DNA from: Cryptomeria japonica
Taxonomy: Eukaryota; Streptophyta; Pinopsida; Cupressales; Cupressaceae
DNA: 64,000 bases
Assembly: GCF_030272615.1 (NCBI RefSeq)
Contig: NC_081411.1
Coordinates: 153,625,971-153,689,970 of the forward strand
Reading direction: 5' to 3'
Below are positions 35,532 through 47,629 of the stretch, piece after piece (the first letter of the stretch is position 1; every line of letters begins with the position of its first letter). The translations under genes and the position numbers were made by a program. Below the pieces are notes generated by a model that saw nothing but the letters and a program-made list of their open reading frames with translations, was not told where the DNA came from and searched no databases.

Positions 35532-35559
35532 TCTTTGAATGACTTTCTTTGAATGACTT
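35532..35559 (-). repeat. 14-bp tandem duplication causing a frameshift in C1
   Basis: TCTTTGAATGACTT occurs twice in tandem (35532-35545 and 35546-35559), inside the integrase-RT junction. Fourteen bases are not a multiple of three, so the frame changes here, separating gag-integrase from RT. Confidence 0.9.
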
Positions 35560-36846
35560 AGGCTCAAATTCAGAGATCATACATAAGTTTTCTCTGATCT
35601 TTCTTCTAGTAAGGATTCCTGAATCCTTATCACCTATGATCTGCTTGGAATCATGATTCAACTTGACATACTGAGGAATGGTCTTAATTGGTTCTTCTTG
35701 CTTTTCTTCTTCATCCTCATCTTCATCTGTATCAGCATTCACCGGTTCAAGAACATTGTTACTGGTACTAGGTTGACTAACAACTGATTCCCAGAAGGTT
35801 GCAACCAGTTCATTTACAACTTGCTCACTACCGGTTTCCTCAGTCTTCTCAGAGGATTCATCAACTCTTACATTGATGCTTTCCATAATTCTCTGAGTCC
35901 TATTCTTGTAGCACTTGAAAGCTTTACTCTTGGTGGAAGATCCTAGAAATATTCCCTCATCACATTTAGCTTCAAATTTGCCCTGATGTTCACTCCTCTT
36001 GATGTAACATTTTCTACCAAATACCTTAAAGTAGTTAACCACAAGTGTCTTACCAGTCCAATACTCATAAGGAGTTTTGTCCTTACCATTTTTGATGAGT
36101 ACCCGGTTCATAGTGTAGACTGCAGTGCTCACCGCTTCTCTCCAGAACGTGTGAGCAACCTTTCCTTGGATCAACATGATTCTAGCTGCTTCAACCATAG
36201 TCCGGTTATTCCTCTCTACTAGGCCATTCTACTATGGAGTCCGAGGGGTAGACAACTGTCTCTTGATGCCAAATTCTTCACAATACTTGTTGAATTCACT
36301 GGAAGTGAATTCCCCTCCTTGATTAGTTCTGAGACATTTGATCCTTTTACCGCTTTCCTTCTCCACTAATGCTCTAAATGCTCTAAATTTCCCAAAAGCT
36401 TTAGACTTGTCTTTCAAGAATGTGACCCACATCATTCTTGAGCAGTCATTAGTGAGAATCATGAAGTACCTATCACCCTGCACACTTCTAGTTTTCATAG
36501 GACCACATAGATCAGTATGCACAAGATCAAGCAAGTTGTCAGCAGTGAAAGATTTACCTTTAAAGGTTGAGGAAGACATTTTCCCCAATTGACATTCTCT
36601 ACACAAGGTATTATCCGGTTTACTCAGCACCGGCAACCCTCTAACTACCTTGATCTTACTAGCGTTCACAATGTTATCAAAGTTCACATGGCAGAATCTC
36701 CTATGCCATATCCAACTATCATCAAGCTTAGCCATAAGACATGTACTTATATTTGCATTTAGATGAAATAGGTTACCTTTAGTCTGCATGTCGGTGGCTA
36801 CCAATTTACCATCTTTACCTTTGATTCTGCAAACTCCATTCTTGAA
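35546..36846 (-). pseudogene. C1 integrase
   Basis: Zinc finger HHCC at H34, H39, C68, C71 of the 36232-36804 segment, first catalytic Asp at HTD98. The second catalytic position reads LRTNQGGEF, Asn for Asp (AAT at 36322-36324). The conserved TPQQNG motif reads TP, two TAG codons, NG (36229-36234), followed by the Glu of VERNNRT. After the core comes the copia C-terminal part (FGRKCYIKR, then an acidic Glu/Asp stretch). Confidence 0.9.
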
Positions 36847-38121
36847 TTACAGAGTGAGACCACTGTCATTTAACTGGGCAACACTTAGAAGGTTGTGTCT
36901 GAGACCATCAACCCAGTACACATTGTCAGCACTACTCTTTCCATTCAAAGAGATGGACCCTCTACCTTTGACCATGCATGGTGCATCATTGCCAAAGTGA
37001 ACCACACCACCATCATACTCCTCTAAGGATAGAAACTTGCTCTGGTCACCAGTCATATGGTGAGAATAGCCACTGTCAATGATCCACTCATTTGAATTTT
37101 CAAACCGGGAGACAAGAGCCTTCTTGTCTGCCACATCTTCCTTTACAACAACAAACACAATGTCTTCATTCTCTTCATCTTCTGATTCCTCATCTGTGAC
37201 ACCTTCATCAACTGCTACAAAATAGTTTCTCCGGGTCCCTCCTTTGAATTTCTTGAACCTTTCCAGTTTGTCCTTGTTGTCACTATTAGGACAGTTCATA
37301 GCAATATGTCCTATCCGATTACAAGAGAAACATTTCAAAGGGAGCTTACCTTTGTATTTACCAGTTCCTTTTGGAAATCTCTTGGCAAGAAGAGCTTCAA
37401 ATTCCATCAGAAACTCTTCATCCTTCATTTCTCTGTTCTGATTAGGTTCCCCACTAGTGCTAGCCTCTTTTCCTTTTCTGGAAGGTATAGTAGAGGCTCT
37501 AAAAGCTGATTCTATCTTTTGAACACTGCCATCAAAACTATTCAGTTCATAGGCTGTCAACTTGGCTATGATGGAGTCCAAGGATGCCTTAGACTTGTCT
37601 ATTGATCTCAGCTCCTGAATAGTAGCAACCCTTATTGCATAGACCGGCAACAGGGATCTCAGGACTTTGCTTACCACAGTGGAATCTTCTATTTTGCCAC
37701 CTGCACTCTTTATTTCTCCAACAACTATTTTGATTCTTATTCCATACTGTTGAATGGTCTCTCCTTCAACCATCTGCATGTCTTCAAACTTCCCTCTCAG
37801 GCTTTCTTCCTTAGCCTGTTTTACATGCTCATCACCACCATAGATATTTTCAAGAGCATCCCATACCTCTTTGGGATTTGCCTTGTCCTAAACATCAATA
37901 AACTCAATGTCAGATAGACTACTGATGAGGGCTTCCATGACTTGCCCATTTTCTTGTATCTCTCTCTTTTGGTCATCAGTGAGAGTACCGGTAGGAACAA
38001 CATATACATTTTCAACATAACTCCAGTGTTGAAAACCCATGCTTTTGATGAATATCTTCATCTTGTCTTTCCATATACCAAAATTTTCCTTGTTAAACTT
38101 TGGACCTTCCCTCTTCATCAT
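36847..38121 (-). pseudogene. C1 gag and protease
   Basis: Gag starts MMKREGPKFNKENFGIW at 38121; a TAG at about 37887 stands where Gln is expected before DKANPKEVWDAL. Copia gag (about 38121-37340), one CCHC knuckle CFSCNRIGHIAMNC (37291-37332), an acidic stretch, then protease with the active-site IIDSGYSHHMTG (Asp codon at about 37077). The frame continues into integrase after a TAA at 36844-36846. The start is the first Met of the frame, about 50 bases past the PBS. Confidence 0.92.
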
Positions 38122-38173
38122 TTGTCTAGGATCTTTTCCTCAAGCGGTTAGGCTTACAACACAGAGGACCTAG

Positions 38174-38189
38174 AGGTTCTCTGATACCA
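38174..38189 (-). other. C1 primer binding site
   Basis: TGGTATCAGAGAACC on the minus strand, two bases after the 5' LTR; it matches the TGGTATCAGAG complement of initiator-Met tRNA. Confidence 0.92.
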
Positions 38190-38191
38190 AT

Positions 38192-39797
38192 TGATAACTC
38201 AATGATGAACCACTAGTACCAAACCGGTATTGAGAGGGAGGGGGGTGAATCAGTACAAACACAAATACAGTCCAAAACCGGTTTGACAGCAAATACTCCA
38301 AAAGATTGACAAACAAGGATATCGGTAAAACAAAGTGCAACCGGTAACATCCAGTATAGCTCAATTAGTCATGAACCAGTCACTCAATAAGATTTCCTCT
38401 TAGCTCAATACTACAGTATCATTATATTCTCATGCATAAACAACTAAACTTAACCATCAGATCTTCACAACAGTGAGTTCTATATGTTTTATAGACAGGC
38501 ATAAAACATAGAACCTTCATGTGCTTAACAGATAAAACAAAGCATCACAAGACAAAAGCATTTCACATGGCACACATATTTTTTCTTGTGGAAACCCAAC
38601 TGGGAAAAACCACGGTGGGGATGAATACCCACAAGCTTCTTTTTGAACTCTTTAGAAGTCCGCACTGTTAGGAGCCTTGTCTAGTTAAGGACATTACAAT
38701 TGGTTCAGGTAGGAACCGATCCTGTTAGGGATCACCCAGTTAAGGGTTAAACCTGGTAGGGTCACCTTGTTAGAGGATTTCAAGAACTCAATAGCTAAAA
38801 GGATCTCCTAAGCTTCTCAAGCTTCTCAAAACTCATTAGCCTCGAGTTACCCGGTTAAGGGATTTGAAACAAGTCGGTTAAGACCACCTGATTTAAGGGA
38901 TTTTAAATCAAGCCAGTTAAGGCTACCCTATTAGGGGATTTTACAACTGTTGAAGTGGTTAGAGATCAATAGGAATTACAATGATTTGTTAACAGCACTC
39001 AATGCTAATGCAGATCCGTATGGGCTCCTCTTTTCCTTCTGCACATTCACTTTGCAGGTATCTCTTCTCTCCTTTGGTCTAGCAAGAATTGCGTATCACT
39101 TTCCTTGGATACACACTCACAACTTTTGCCAATAACCTTAGAAAGAAACACAACATCGACCTTATAGGAAACATACAGGTCGGTAGCAAAAACCCTAAAC
39201 CCTAAACCTGTTAGGTTAAGCAATTCAAATAGTTCGATCCTGACCGTTGAATCATACTGCATTAAATGCAACAATCTTGAATCGATCTCAAGACATTCTC
39301 CATCATCCATTGTCCACCATTTTCATGGCGACTGATAACCCATCACGCGTTATCATCATTTGACAAACTTCACACATTCCCGAGGTAGATAGGAATAGTC
39401 ATCTTCATTCAAGATCCTTCAAGCCCATAGAGCTTATGTGGCAACATGATCTGTCCTCCATCATACTATTAACTCATCACAGAAAGATCACCGATTGAGT
39501 CACACAGACTTGAGGTACTCCAACCGGAAACCCCGAAGTGGAAGTTGCCTACCAACCGGTAGTCATACAGTGCTTCCATGTGTCGGTTCCCATAACTACA
39601 CACCATTTCACCTTGAACAAATATGCCGCTTCACTTTGGCATATACCAGTTCATACATATGTCGGTACCTCTTTCTTCACTTATCACATGTGCTGGTTCA
39701 CACTATGTCTCATATTGACATCAATGACAACATACAATATCATTATGTCTTCATGTTGGTTCACATAAGGCTCATGTCGATTCACATAATGCCAACA
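38192..39797 (-). repeat. C1 5' LTR
   Basis: Same structure as the left LTR. Many differences are CG-to-TG or CG-to-CA changes (for example CCGG against CTGG or CCAG). Confidence 0.92.
39190..39208 (+). repeat. Telomere-like motif in C1 5' LTR
   Basis: Same 19-base motif as at 33202-33220. Confidence 0.8.
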
Positions 39798-39802
39798 TTT
39801 GA
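39798..39802 (+). repeat. Target site duplication of C1 (right)
   Basis: TTTGA directly after GCCAACA. Confidence 0.95.
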
Positions 39803-42459
39803 TAGGTGGTGAACCGTCTTTAACTTTTTAATCTTTAGCAGTTCCTCGATAATTGCTTGTTGTAGAGTGACCTTTGGAAGCTCTGCTTTTCTCTTTTTCT
39901 TTCCAAAGGTAAACTCTAACCATTCTGGTATATCTTTAGTTTTGTCACCTTGATGTGACATGATCTCAGCAGTTACAATGTGCACCTCTACATGTTCCTC
40001 TAACTGCTCTTCTGCTTCAGCTCCAGTTTGGCCAGGAACCTGGAATGATGAAATTTGGCAGGCTAAGTTAGCTTGGGGAGTTTTTTGTTTGTGTAACTCT
40101 CCTAGCTTACCACTAACTTCTTCATTGAATCCTATTTCCTCATTCCCTAGGTCCATCTCTATTTAGCCAACTTTTATATCCTTAAGCAAATCCTCTTGGT
40201 CTTGAGGAGTCAAGATCAACCTTTCATTCAGGATATCTTCTACTTCACCTTCTTCTTGCTCACTACCTAAAAGTTGTTGTTGGTCGAGGTCCTCTTCCTC
40301 TTGGTTAGAGTCAGACTCAACATTTCTAATATTCACTTTCTCGGTAGTAGGTGTAAAACCTTGCACTCCGGGGTGCCCCGTAGATACATTAACAACTGAT
40401 GGTGTGGGAGCACGGTGTCTGAAGGACCTGTTGTACCTGTGAAGGTTGGCTAAGTAGGCACCTCCATGGTGGCATCTAAGTTCTCTTCTTGTCCCTGGGC
40501 ACCCTCTTCTTCGGTGTGGCCTATAGCGGTTCTTGGTGCGAGAACTTTAGCAAGTGGAACCATGCCTAGCCCATCAGTCACCCCTAAGTCTGCAGCCTTT
40601 TTCAGCAATTCGGACTCCCTCATCTTTTCTTGAAGTTTCTTTAACAAGTCTTCAGTACTCCCTTGTGGCTCCTTTTCCTCACCTGTGTCGGTGGAGGTAT
40701 TCTACCTTGAGGCTGACCTTGTCTTTCTGGCATACTCCTTGTGGCCTCTTGACTGAGGTACCCCTGATGTGGATTCCTTCTGTTTCTCCTTTGATATGCT
40801 CGGCCTTACCCTCTGGCTCAACCATTGCTTAGTCCTATTGATGACCACCTAGGAAATCTTTTCCATATCTATCTCCTCGCTTGCAGGCCATTTTACTGGG
40901 GAGAGGAGCCTCTTGTCTATCCTTGATTCTTTATAAATTGGATCGAGTAACTCTCCATCATCCCTTAGGTCTTTAGGGAGTTTGGTTTCGATGCCAAAGT
41001 CTCTAATCTGCGGTACGGACAACCTGTTATAATTCTTCTCTCTGACTTCAAAGTTGTCCTGCAAATTGGCCCAGAAGTCTTCCAAGCTAGGCCTATGCCC
41101 CTCATATGTCTTAGGCATAGCTTGCTTAAGCTTCCCACAGGGATCATAAAACTCCTTAGTATGATTATATTCTTTCAGGTTCAAATCATGAAGCTCTTGT
41201 TTGGCCAATTTTGCCACTTATATTTTAGAGCAAGCGAAGTACCCAATGGACACCAAAAAATCAATTTTTGTCTTATGCTTTGATGATAAGAGTGATTGGA
41301 GGCCTACAAGTTGTCTCACATATTCCAACAGGATCACCCTATCATTGCAGTAACAAGGCAGCAACATTGGATTCCCTGTGAATCCACTAACTCTGATGTA
41401 AGTGGAATGTGGGTTCTGGATGAACCAACATGCCCACTCCCAGATGATAGCCATAGCCTCGGGGCTAATCCGGTATCCTTTGTCTCTAGTCAACTTAATG
41501 ATTATAGGGAAGATAAAAGCATCATTAACCCTCTTAAAGTGTGTCTTTGCATTTGTCAGAGTGAGCTGGGAATAATATTCCCATATCTTCTTCTATCCCT
41601 CTTTCTCTCCTAACTGCCCATCCACTTGTAGGCCTTGGAACTTTCCAGCTCTGGCAGCTACCCAAATGACATAAGATGTGAAAAAGAACTTCTGGGTATG
41701 CTGCACTTCTTTCATTTGCCTACAGATATTGTCAGAGAGGATCTATGGCCAGTCAAAGTATTGTTTGCCTATCAGAATGGTGGTCATAAACTGGAACATC
41801 TAAGGATGGAAGTGTTTGCAGTCTGGCTTGCCAAAGGCCCTGCTGAGCATGATAATCAAGTCTCTTTGAGGCTCTTTGAAGTCGGCCCTTAGGATCTCTA
41901 TAGCCTTGAGCCCTATTTCCCTCTCCTCTTCCAGCCAGTTGGTATTCATGTGTCTTTTGCTAGCGGATACCTTGTCATTCCATGCCTTCAAGGCCTCTTC
42001 TTCAGTGAGTAAGAATGCTTCTTCCCTATTTGGGATTCCAAAGATGAATCCTAGCATATCTGGAGATAAGTCGATAACTATTTTTCCATTTGCATCCATG
42101 CACTTCCTGGTGTCTAGATTGTAGAATGGGGCAATGGTCATTATAAACTCTAGTGCTTGTAGGGACTGCAGGAATACAGTAGCTTCTACAAGACCTGACC
42201 TCTTAATTCTTCAGTGGAGAGCATCTAGGCTAGGTTTATCTAATTGGGTTGCAATATCCCCAATCTCTATATGTCCCACCTCAGTGTCTGTGACCCATCT
42301 AATTTGATCATCCAGCTTCGATACATGAACTTGTCCTTGATATTGGTACTTCATGGTGGCTGGCAGTCTATCAATTTCCTTCCCCCTCTTGTTAGCGGAT
42401 GCGTCCATCTATAGGCAAAATCCAAGTCTTAGTCCACAATGCTAAACATAAATATTAAT

Positions 42460-42790
42460 CTACTTCGAGACTTCGGGGTCCCAGGGTCCCGGGGTAGGAA
42501 TGCAGGAAGGTAACCCGGAACTCTAAGGATCTGGGGTTCCAGGGTGGCATGGAAGTGAAAAACCTAGAGCTCCGGGGACCCGGGGTTCCAAGGTAGAAAG
42601 CTATGAAATCCAGAACTCCGGGGTCCCGGGGTTCCGGGGTGGAAATGAAGATGAAACTCGGAGCTCTGGGGACCCAGGGTTCCGAGGTGGAAATGAAGAT
42701 GAAACTCGGAACTCCAGGGAACCGGGGTTCCGAGGTGGAAATGAAGATGAAACTTAGAACTCTGGGGGCCCGAGGTTCCGAGGTGGATCT
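42460..42790 (-). repeat. Leader palindrome array, Y 3' LTR
   Basis: About seven units at roughly 45-bp spacing, each with ACTCCGGGGACCCGGGGTTCCGAGGT-like dyads separated by GGAAATGAAGATGAA. It lies between the TATA box and the ORF0 start, so it would be transcribed. Confidence 0.85.
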
Positions 42791-42991
42791 AGGGCATGCC
42801 CAAAAACAGACAAGAAAGGAAAAAGAACAATGAAAACAAAAACAAAAGGACAAGCAAACAAGAAAAACACGCAAGGAGGGAAGATTCACCAACCTGGTGA
42901 ATCGAAAAACCAACAAATGCCGAGAGAGAGAGACTCGGAAGACCGGAGGTTCGCGACTTGGAGCTAGGGAGGAGAAGTTCAATTGCACAAA

Positions 42992-43024
42992 TGAACTTAA
43001 AAGTTCATTAACTCGTATATATAG
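42992..43024 (-). promoter_or_regulatory. TATA box and initiation-site dyad, Y 3' LTR
   Basis: TATATATA at 43016-43023; about 10-25 bases further in sense is the inverted pair TGAACTT/AAGTTCA (42992-43007). The same pair is at 56341-56356 in the other LTR, and a weaker form near 8380 in copy A. Confidence 0.65.
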
Positions 43025-43057
43025 CCTCCCGAAAACCCGTCTGTACGAGAACCATAA

Positions 43058-43475
43058 ACATGACCTTGGGACTCCGGGGATCCGGTGTTCCGAGGTCAGG
43101 ATGACAAGAGGAGAACAAAATGACTTTAGGACTCTGGGACTCCGGAGTTCCGAGGTCGGAATGACAAGAGGACCTCGGGACTCCAGGACTCCGGAGTTCC
43201 GAGGTCAAAAGACAAAGAGGGCCTCGGGACTCCGGGATTCCGGAGTTCCGAGGTCAAAAGACAAAGAGGACCTCAGGACTCCAGGATTCCAAAGTTCTGA
43301 GGTCAAAAGAACCAAGACCTCGGTACTCTGGGGTTCCAAGGTCGTAACGACAAAGAACCTCGGGACTCCAAAACTCCGGAGTACCGAGGTAAAACAAAAA
43401 CGGACCTCAGGACTCCGGAGTTCCGAGGTAAAACAAAAAAGGACCTCGAGACTCCAGAGTTCTGAGGTAAAACTA
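43058..43475 (-). repeat. U3 palindrome array, Y 3' LTR
   Basis: About nine units, GACCTCGGGACTCC then its inverted complement GGAGTTCCGAGGTC, each an imperfect 26-34 base palindrome. Linkers are AAAAGACAAAGAG (49-bp period) or AAAACAAAAACG (39-bp period). It lies upstream of the TATA box in sense. Confidence 0.9.
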
Positions 43476-43554
43476 GAAAGAAAGAAAAAAAAGGAGTGGG
43501 CCACATTTTGACTCAAGGAGACCAAATGGGGAAACAGATATGCTAGGCATAACA

Positions 43555-44579
43555 AATGGCGACTATCTGGGAAAAATGACTAGGCAATTTAGAATTTCAG
43601 AATCTTTGGTTAACCCGACACATAAGGCTATTATCATTCAAAAAGATGTATAAGAATTCAAGATGAGTAAGTAGTGAATAAACAACCAAGATGAGAAATA
43701 GACATGATCAACCCTTAAGTGTGTGCGTATGATTTGTTACCCCACCATTTCAATAATGTAGATAATCAGTGGAAACTAGGCACAAGCTACATAAGTAAAG
43801 TCATTAACCATGTTTCGTGCAAGGTTATCATTGGCATAGCTCTGCTGCCAGTCAGGCGTCTATAGCCCCAATAGAGATACCTCGAGATCCTGTCAAGCAA
43901 TGCTCCACTGCCAGCTAGGCGTCCATAGCCCCGGTGGAGGTTACTTGAAAAACCCATTTGAGTTGTTTTAAGAGGATCATTTCTTTCTCTCTCTCTTTTT
44001 TTTTTTTTAGGATTATGTAGAATATTAGGATATAGAGAATGACTTCTTTCTTCAATAATCTCTTAAGAAACTTTCAAACATTGAAGTTCAATAATTGGGT
44101 TGGGAGCCACGGTGGATAACGTGAAATGCCTTGACTTTGGATTTTTCACTTGATACTAGTTTATCTATTATCTCACAAAACTTTTCTGATGTATCTTAAT
44201 GTGAAGTTAGTGTTGAGTTTATCAAGCTAGCCTTTTCCAAATTGAAAGTCAAAAACTCGTGTCATATTGGAATGATTATATACCACTTTGAACGAGTATA
44301 GACAAAGGTTTCGAACTCAACCAAATGACAATGAAACTATAAATAGCAAAGAGTCGAAGTCTCTCAGAATTTGGCAAGATGTTATACAAAGGATACCTAG
44401 TTCCTCTCAGAATCTTTAAGACAAAACATATCCCCTGACTCAACAAACAAAAGAACAAAAACAAAAGGAAGAACACACAACACAGCCCAACAAAACACAA
44501 CTAAACAGAGAAACAACTAACTACTATATACAACAGGTCCAACCCGATTGAGGATTTAATCAAAGTAGTGTTTAAGGAA
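43555..44579 (-). other. Y 3' untranslated region
   Basis: Between the integrase end and the 3' LTR. No frame and no clear polypurine tract directly at the LTR (sense CAGATAGTCGCCATT precedes TGTTATGCC). It includes a poly-T run near 43990 and a direct repeat pair (43839-43939). Confidence 0.6.
43839..43939 (-). repeat. 38-bp direct repeat pair in Y 3' UTR
   Basis: GCTCTGCTGCCAGTCAGG... at 43839-43876 and GCTCCACTGCCAGCTAGG... at 43902-43939, 63 bases apart; both contain GGCGTCTATAGCCCC or GGCGTCCATAGCCCC. Confidence 0.8.
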
Positions 44580-45705
44580 CTAGCCATTGATGGGCAATGG
44601 TACCAGTTCTCCAGTCAATGAGCTCAATCTAAAAGTGTTTTCGCCTAAGATTTCAACTATTTGGTAAGGACCTAGCCACAATCTTTCAAATTTGTGATGA
44701 TCACCTTTCTTTTCTTTGGCCTTGTCCCACAATAGGACTAGGTCAGAGATCCGAAAAGCTTTCACCTTGGCCCTTTTATCAAACCATCGCTTAATAATGA
44801 CCTGGTGCTTGGCAAAGTGTTGTAGCGTATTAATCCTTTTTTCATCAAGTCTTAATAAATTTAAGAGGCGAACCTCTATCTGATCCTCAATGTCAAGCTC
44901 TTTCATTAATTGGAGGACCGGTATTTGCAAGTTAATTGGGAAAATAGGGGTCTGGCCATAAACAAGATAATATGGGGAAGTTCCCAAGGTGACTTTTACT
45001 CTGGTTCAATCAGCCCATAAGGCATATCTCAATTGATTATGCCAATCTCTAGGGTTCTTCTCAAGGAGCTTCTTGATAAAATCTAGGATGTTCTTGTTTG
45101 TGGATTCAGCTACCCCATTACCTTGTGGGTAATAATTGGATGAAAATTTTAAAATCACTTTATATTCATATGACCATTACATCAATTGTGTGGAAGTAAA
45201 AGTAGGGCCATTGTCACATACCAGAGCAAATGGCATACCAAACCTGGTGATGATGTGTTCTTCAATAAATTTCAGGACTACCTCAGCAGTAGCATTTCAG
45301 CATGCAATGGCTTCTGTCCACTGGGTACAATAATTTGTTGCTGTAAGAATAAACTTATGTCCTGCAGATGAGTTAGGGTTAATTAACACCTACAAAATCC
45401 AGTGCCCATTGAGCAAAAGGCCTTACCTCAAACACTGGTTGGAGAGGCATGGCAGGATTTCTTTCTCGGGAGGCCGCAGTTTGGCACGTATGACAATGAC
45501 GAACATGTTCATGCGTATCCTTAAATATGCTAGGCCAATAATACCTAGCCTTCAAGATTTGATGTGCAGTAGCATCCACTGACCCATGACTTGTGCCATA
45601 CTTGCCATGAAATTCCTCAATCATTTTACAAGCTTCTTGATGATCCAAACACTGAAGGTAGATACCTTCATAATTCTTCCTATAAAGTGTCAAATCTTTG
45701 ATCAT
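44580..45705 (-). pseudogene. Y integrase
   Basis: 45705-45379 has the H2C2 finger (HGKYGTSHG ... CHTCQ) and WALDFVG with the first Asp. After a frame change near 45378 the core continues in another phase with VCDNGPTF (second Asp) and NGVAEST (Glu), then 44987-44580 gives the C-terminal part: SPYYLVYGQTPIFPINL, LRLDEKR, FDKRAKVKAF and WLGPYQIVEIL, ending at LPING. The three catalytic acidic residues are readable; the gene is broken by the frame change and several TAG codons. Confidence 0.88.
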
Positions 45706-45834
45706 ATAATTGGCACTTTTGAGCCTTAATGCTCATCTTTGTGTGGCTATCAACCCCTTAGGACATCTATTATTCAGCAATATAAACACTAAATCGGTGT
45801 ACCAAGGGTCCTGAGTGAATGACTCCAATGTATA

Positions 45835-46278
45835 CTATTGGCACTGGATTTCAGGGATGTCAGTCGCCATGGGCTGAGACAATCCTTGGCCTTGAACCAA
45901 TTTCATTGGATGCATCTCTAAATCAAACTCTTGCAATATCACCATCCATTTCCCTCGTCGTTCTCCAAGTTCAGACTGCATGAGTAGTGACTTTACTGCT
46001 TGGTCAAGGACAATCACATAAATTTTACTCCTCAGGATGTAATGTCTAAACTTCTTGACTGCTCTTACCAATGCAAAGGCTTGTTTTTCAAGAGTAGAGT
46101 ATCTAACCTCAGCACTCTTAAATGGAGAACTCATAAATGCAATAGGTTTTTCATCTCTTGCTTGCCTCTGCATCAAAACAGTTGCTCCTGAGTGTAGTGA
46201 AGCAAAAGAATATATGTAGAATAGCAATGTATAATCTGGGCTAGTTAGTACAGGGGCTTCAGCAATGGATTTCTTGAT
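45835..46278 (-). pseudogene. Y RT-linked RNase H
   Basis: Reads GATVLMQRQ, KPIAFMSSPFKSAEVRYSTLEKQAFALVRAVKKFRHYI and LLMQSELGERRGKWMVILQEFDLEM, the usual gypsy RNase H after RT. It is in frame with RT after a TAG at about 46276 and ends with TAG at about 45832. Confidence 0.88.
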
Positions 46279-47235
46279 CTAGGCAAAAGCCTCTTTTTCT
46301 TTAGTTGTCCACTCAACCTTAGCATCCTTCTTCATCATTTCATTCAAAGGCTTGACTATTTCTGCAAATCCAGTAATGAATTTTCTCACAAAATTGATCT
46401 TTCTGAAGAAAGATCTCATCTCTTTTTTACTACCAGGCATTTGTATTTTTAATAATGCTTCTATCCGATCTCGGTCTATAGAGATCCCCCTCTTAGAAAT
46501 TACGTGGCCTAGTAACTTTCCTTTAGCCACTCCAAACACACATTTCTTGGGATTAAGGGAAATCCCATATCTCCTACACCTTTCTAACACCTTTATGAGA
46601 TGGTTTGGGTGATCTTCCCTGATTTTAGAAAATATCGTCAAATCATCCATATAAATAATAATGCATTTTCCAATCAGTTCTTTGAATGTTGTGTCCATTG
46701 CTCGTTGGAAGGTTGCCCCAGCATTAATTAATCCAAATGGCATTCTTTTATATGCATACGTTCCCCACTTTGTTGTAAATGTCATCTTCATACGATCTTC
46801 ATAATTTACCAACACCTGGTTATATCCTGAATAACCGTCTAAAAAAGACATCATTTGTGAACCATTCACAATTTGTAATACTTCATCCAAAGAGGGGAGT
46901 GGGTAATTATCTTTTTTCAGAAACTTTGTTAAGATTACGAAAATCTACGCAAAGCCATATTTCTCCATTCTTTTTCCATACCAATACTAGATTAGCAACC
47001 CAAGTAGAATGTCGTACTGGAAAAATTATCTTAGCGAAAAGCAACTTTTGCACTTCCTTGAAGATCAAAGGTTCTATCAGTGCATTGACCGGACGTTGTT
47101 TTTGCCTGAAGGGTTTTATGTTTGGCTTTAGGGGAATCACATGGGTGATAATCATTGTATCAAATGTCTTTAAATCTTCATACCCCCATGCTATTACATC
47201 GATGAATTCTTTCAAGATTTGTATCAACTTTTCTC
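46279..47235 (-). pseudogene. Y reverse transcriptase
   Basis: The N-terminal part (47235-46907) reads HVIPLKPNIKPFRQKQRPV, STWVANLVLVWKKNGEIWLCVDFRNLNKV. One extra A in a run of A near 46915 shifts the frame. The rest (46890-46279) has MMSFLDGYSGYNQ (first Asp), MPFGLINAGATFQRAM, the catalytic IIIYMDDLTIFSK and SLNPKKCVFGVAKGKLLGHVIS. Apart from this single-base indel the domain is intact. Confidence 0.92.
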
Positions 47236-47629
47236 TTTGGCCTTGAGTGCAAATCTTCCCAATATAAACAATTTTCTCTTGCCCTTCAGGACCAATATTA
47301 TGAGGCTCGTATTTTCCAGCATCCAAGTTGGTTGTTAATCTCTCTTTTACTCTCAGATCTGAATCGAAAAGTCTCTCCAAGGTGACCATCCCTTTAGGAA
47401 TAACATTGGTTGGCAAATTCAAAATATCCATGTTACCTTCGTTATTGAAATCATCAGATCTATCTTCTTCATCAATTATTTGATCTTCAAAAGCCCCCGA
47501 ATTGGTGAGAAAGGCTAAGATATGGGCATCATCCAAGAAAACTTGGAAATGTTTGATATTATCAGGCACTGCAGGTGTAGAGATTAATTCCATCGAAAAC
47601 TTCTTTAAAGGGGATTGGCTTACTGGTTC

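Larger units (their letters stand above)
32213..39797 (-). mobile_element. Ty1/copia element C1, complete but decayed
   Basis: LTRs of 1,576 bp (left) and 1,606 bp (right), perfect TTTGA target duplication, PBS next to the right LTR and PPT next to the left LTR. The coding order on the minus strand is gag, protease, integrase, RT, RNase H, as in Ty1/copia. It is inserted in ORF0 of the Y 3' LTR. Gag to integrase are in one frame with a few TAG/TAA codons; a 14-bp duplication shifts the frame before RT. The first roughly 190 bp of the two LTRs differ at about 15 positions, nearly all transitions, so it is not recent. Confidence 0.95.
31097..42408 (-). pseudogene. LTR-embedded ORF0 of Y 3' LTR, split by C1
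   Basis: Starts at the ATG at 42408 (MDASANKRGKEID) and, skipping C1, ends at the TGA at 31097-31099. Shared with the right LTR are stops after DALH (TGA), EKEG (TAG), MEVPT, GPTA, KELEE and FTKK. Extra ones here include TAG after KHFHP and WP. One frame change lies between 40450 and 40366. Layout as for the 52108-55830 copy: conserved N-terminal part, charged middle, acidic EEEDLDQQQ stretch, C-terminal coiled coil. No known domain recognised. Confidence 0.7.
30156..43554 (-). repeat. Y 3' LTR, interrupted by C1
   Basis: In sense it begins at 43554 (TGTTATGCCTAGC): palindrome array, TATA box, second array, ORF0 (42408 to 31097), then a non-coding tail to 30156. C1 (32213-39797) sits inside ORF0. 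The tail 30156-31096 aligns with 51190-52107, apart from about 47 bp near 30395-30445 that the right LTR lacks. Confidence 0.85.

Noticed and set aside
42603-43511. Plus-strand frames with repetitive peptides across the palindrome arrays (also 55928-56470 and the opposite strand at 8574-8824)
   Set aside because: They are by-products of GC-rich repeats whose unit lengths happen to avoid stops; the coding sense of the LTR is minus and starts at 42408 and 55830.
30156-43554. The Y LTR as an independent single-gene transposon
   Set aside because: Its ends coincide exactly with the gag-pol interior (PBS on one side, 3' UTR on the other), two matching copies flank that interior, and the outer flanks form a target duplication, so it is an LTR.
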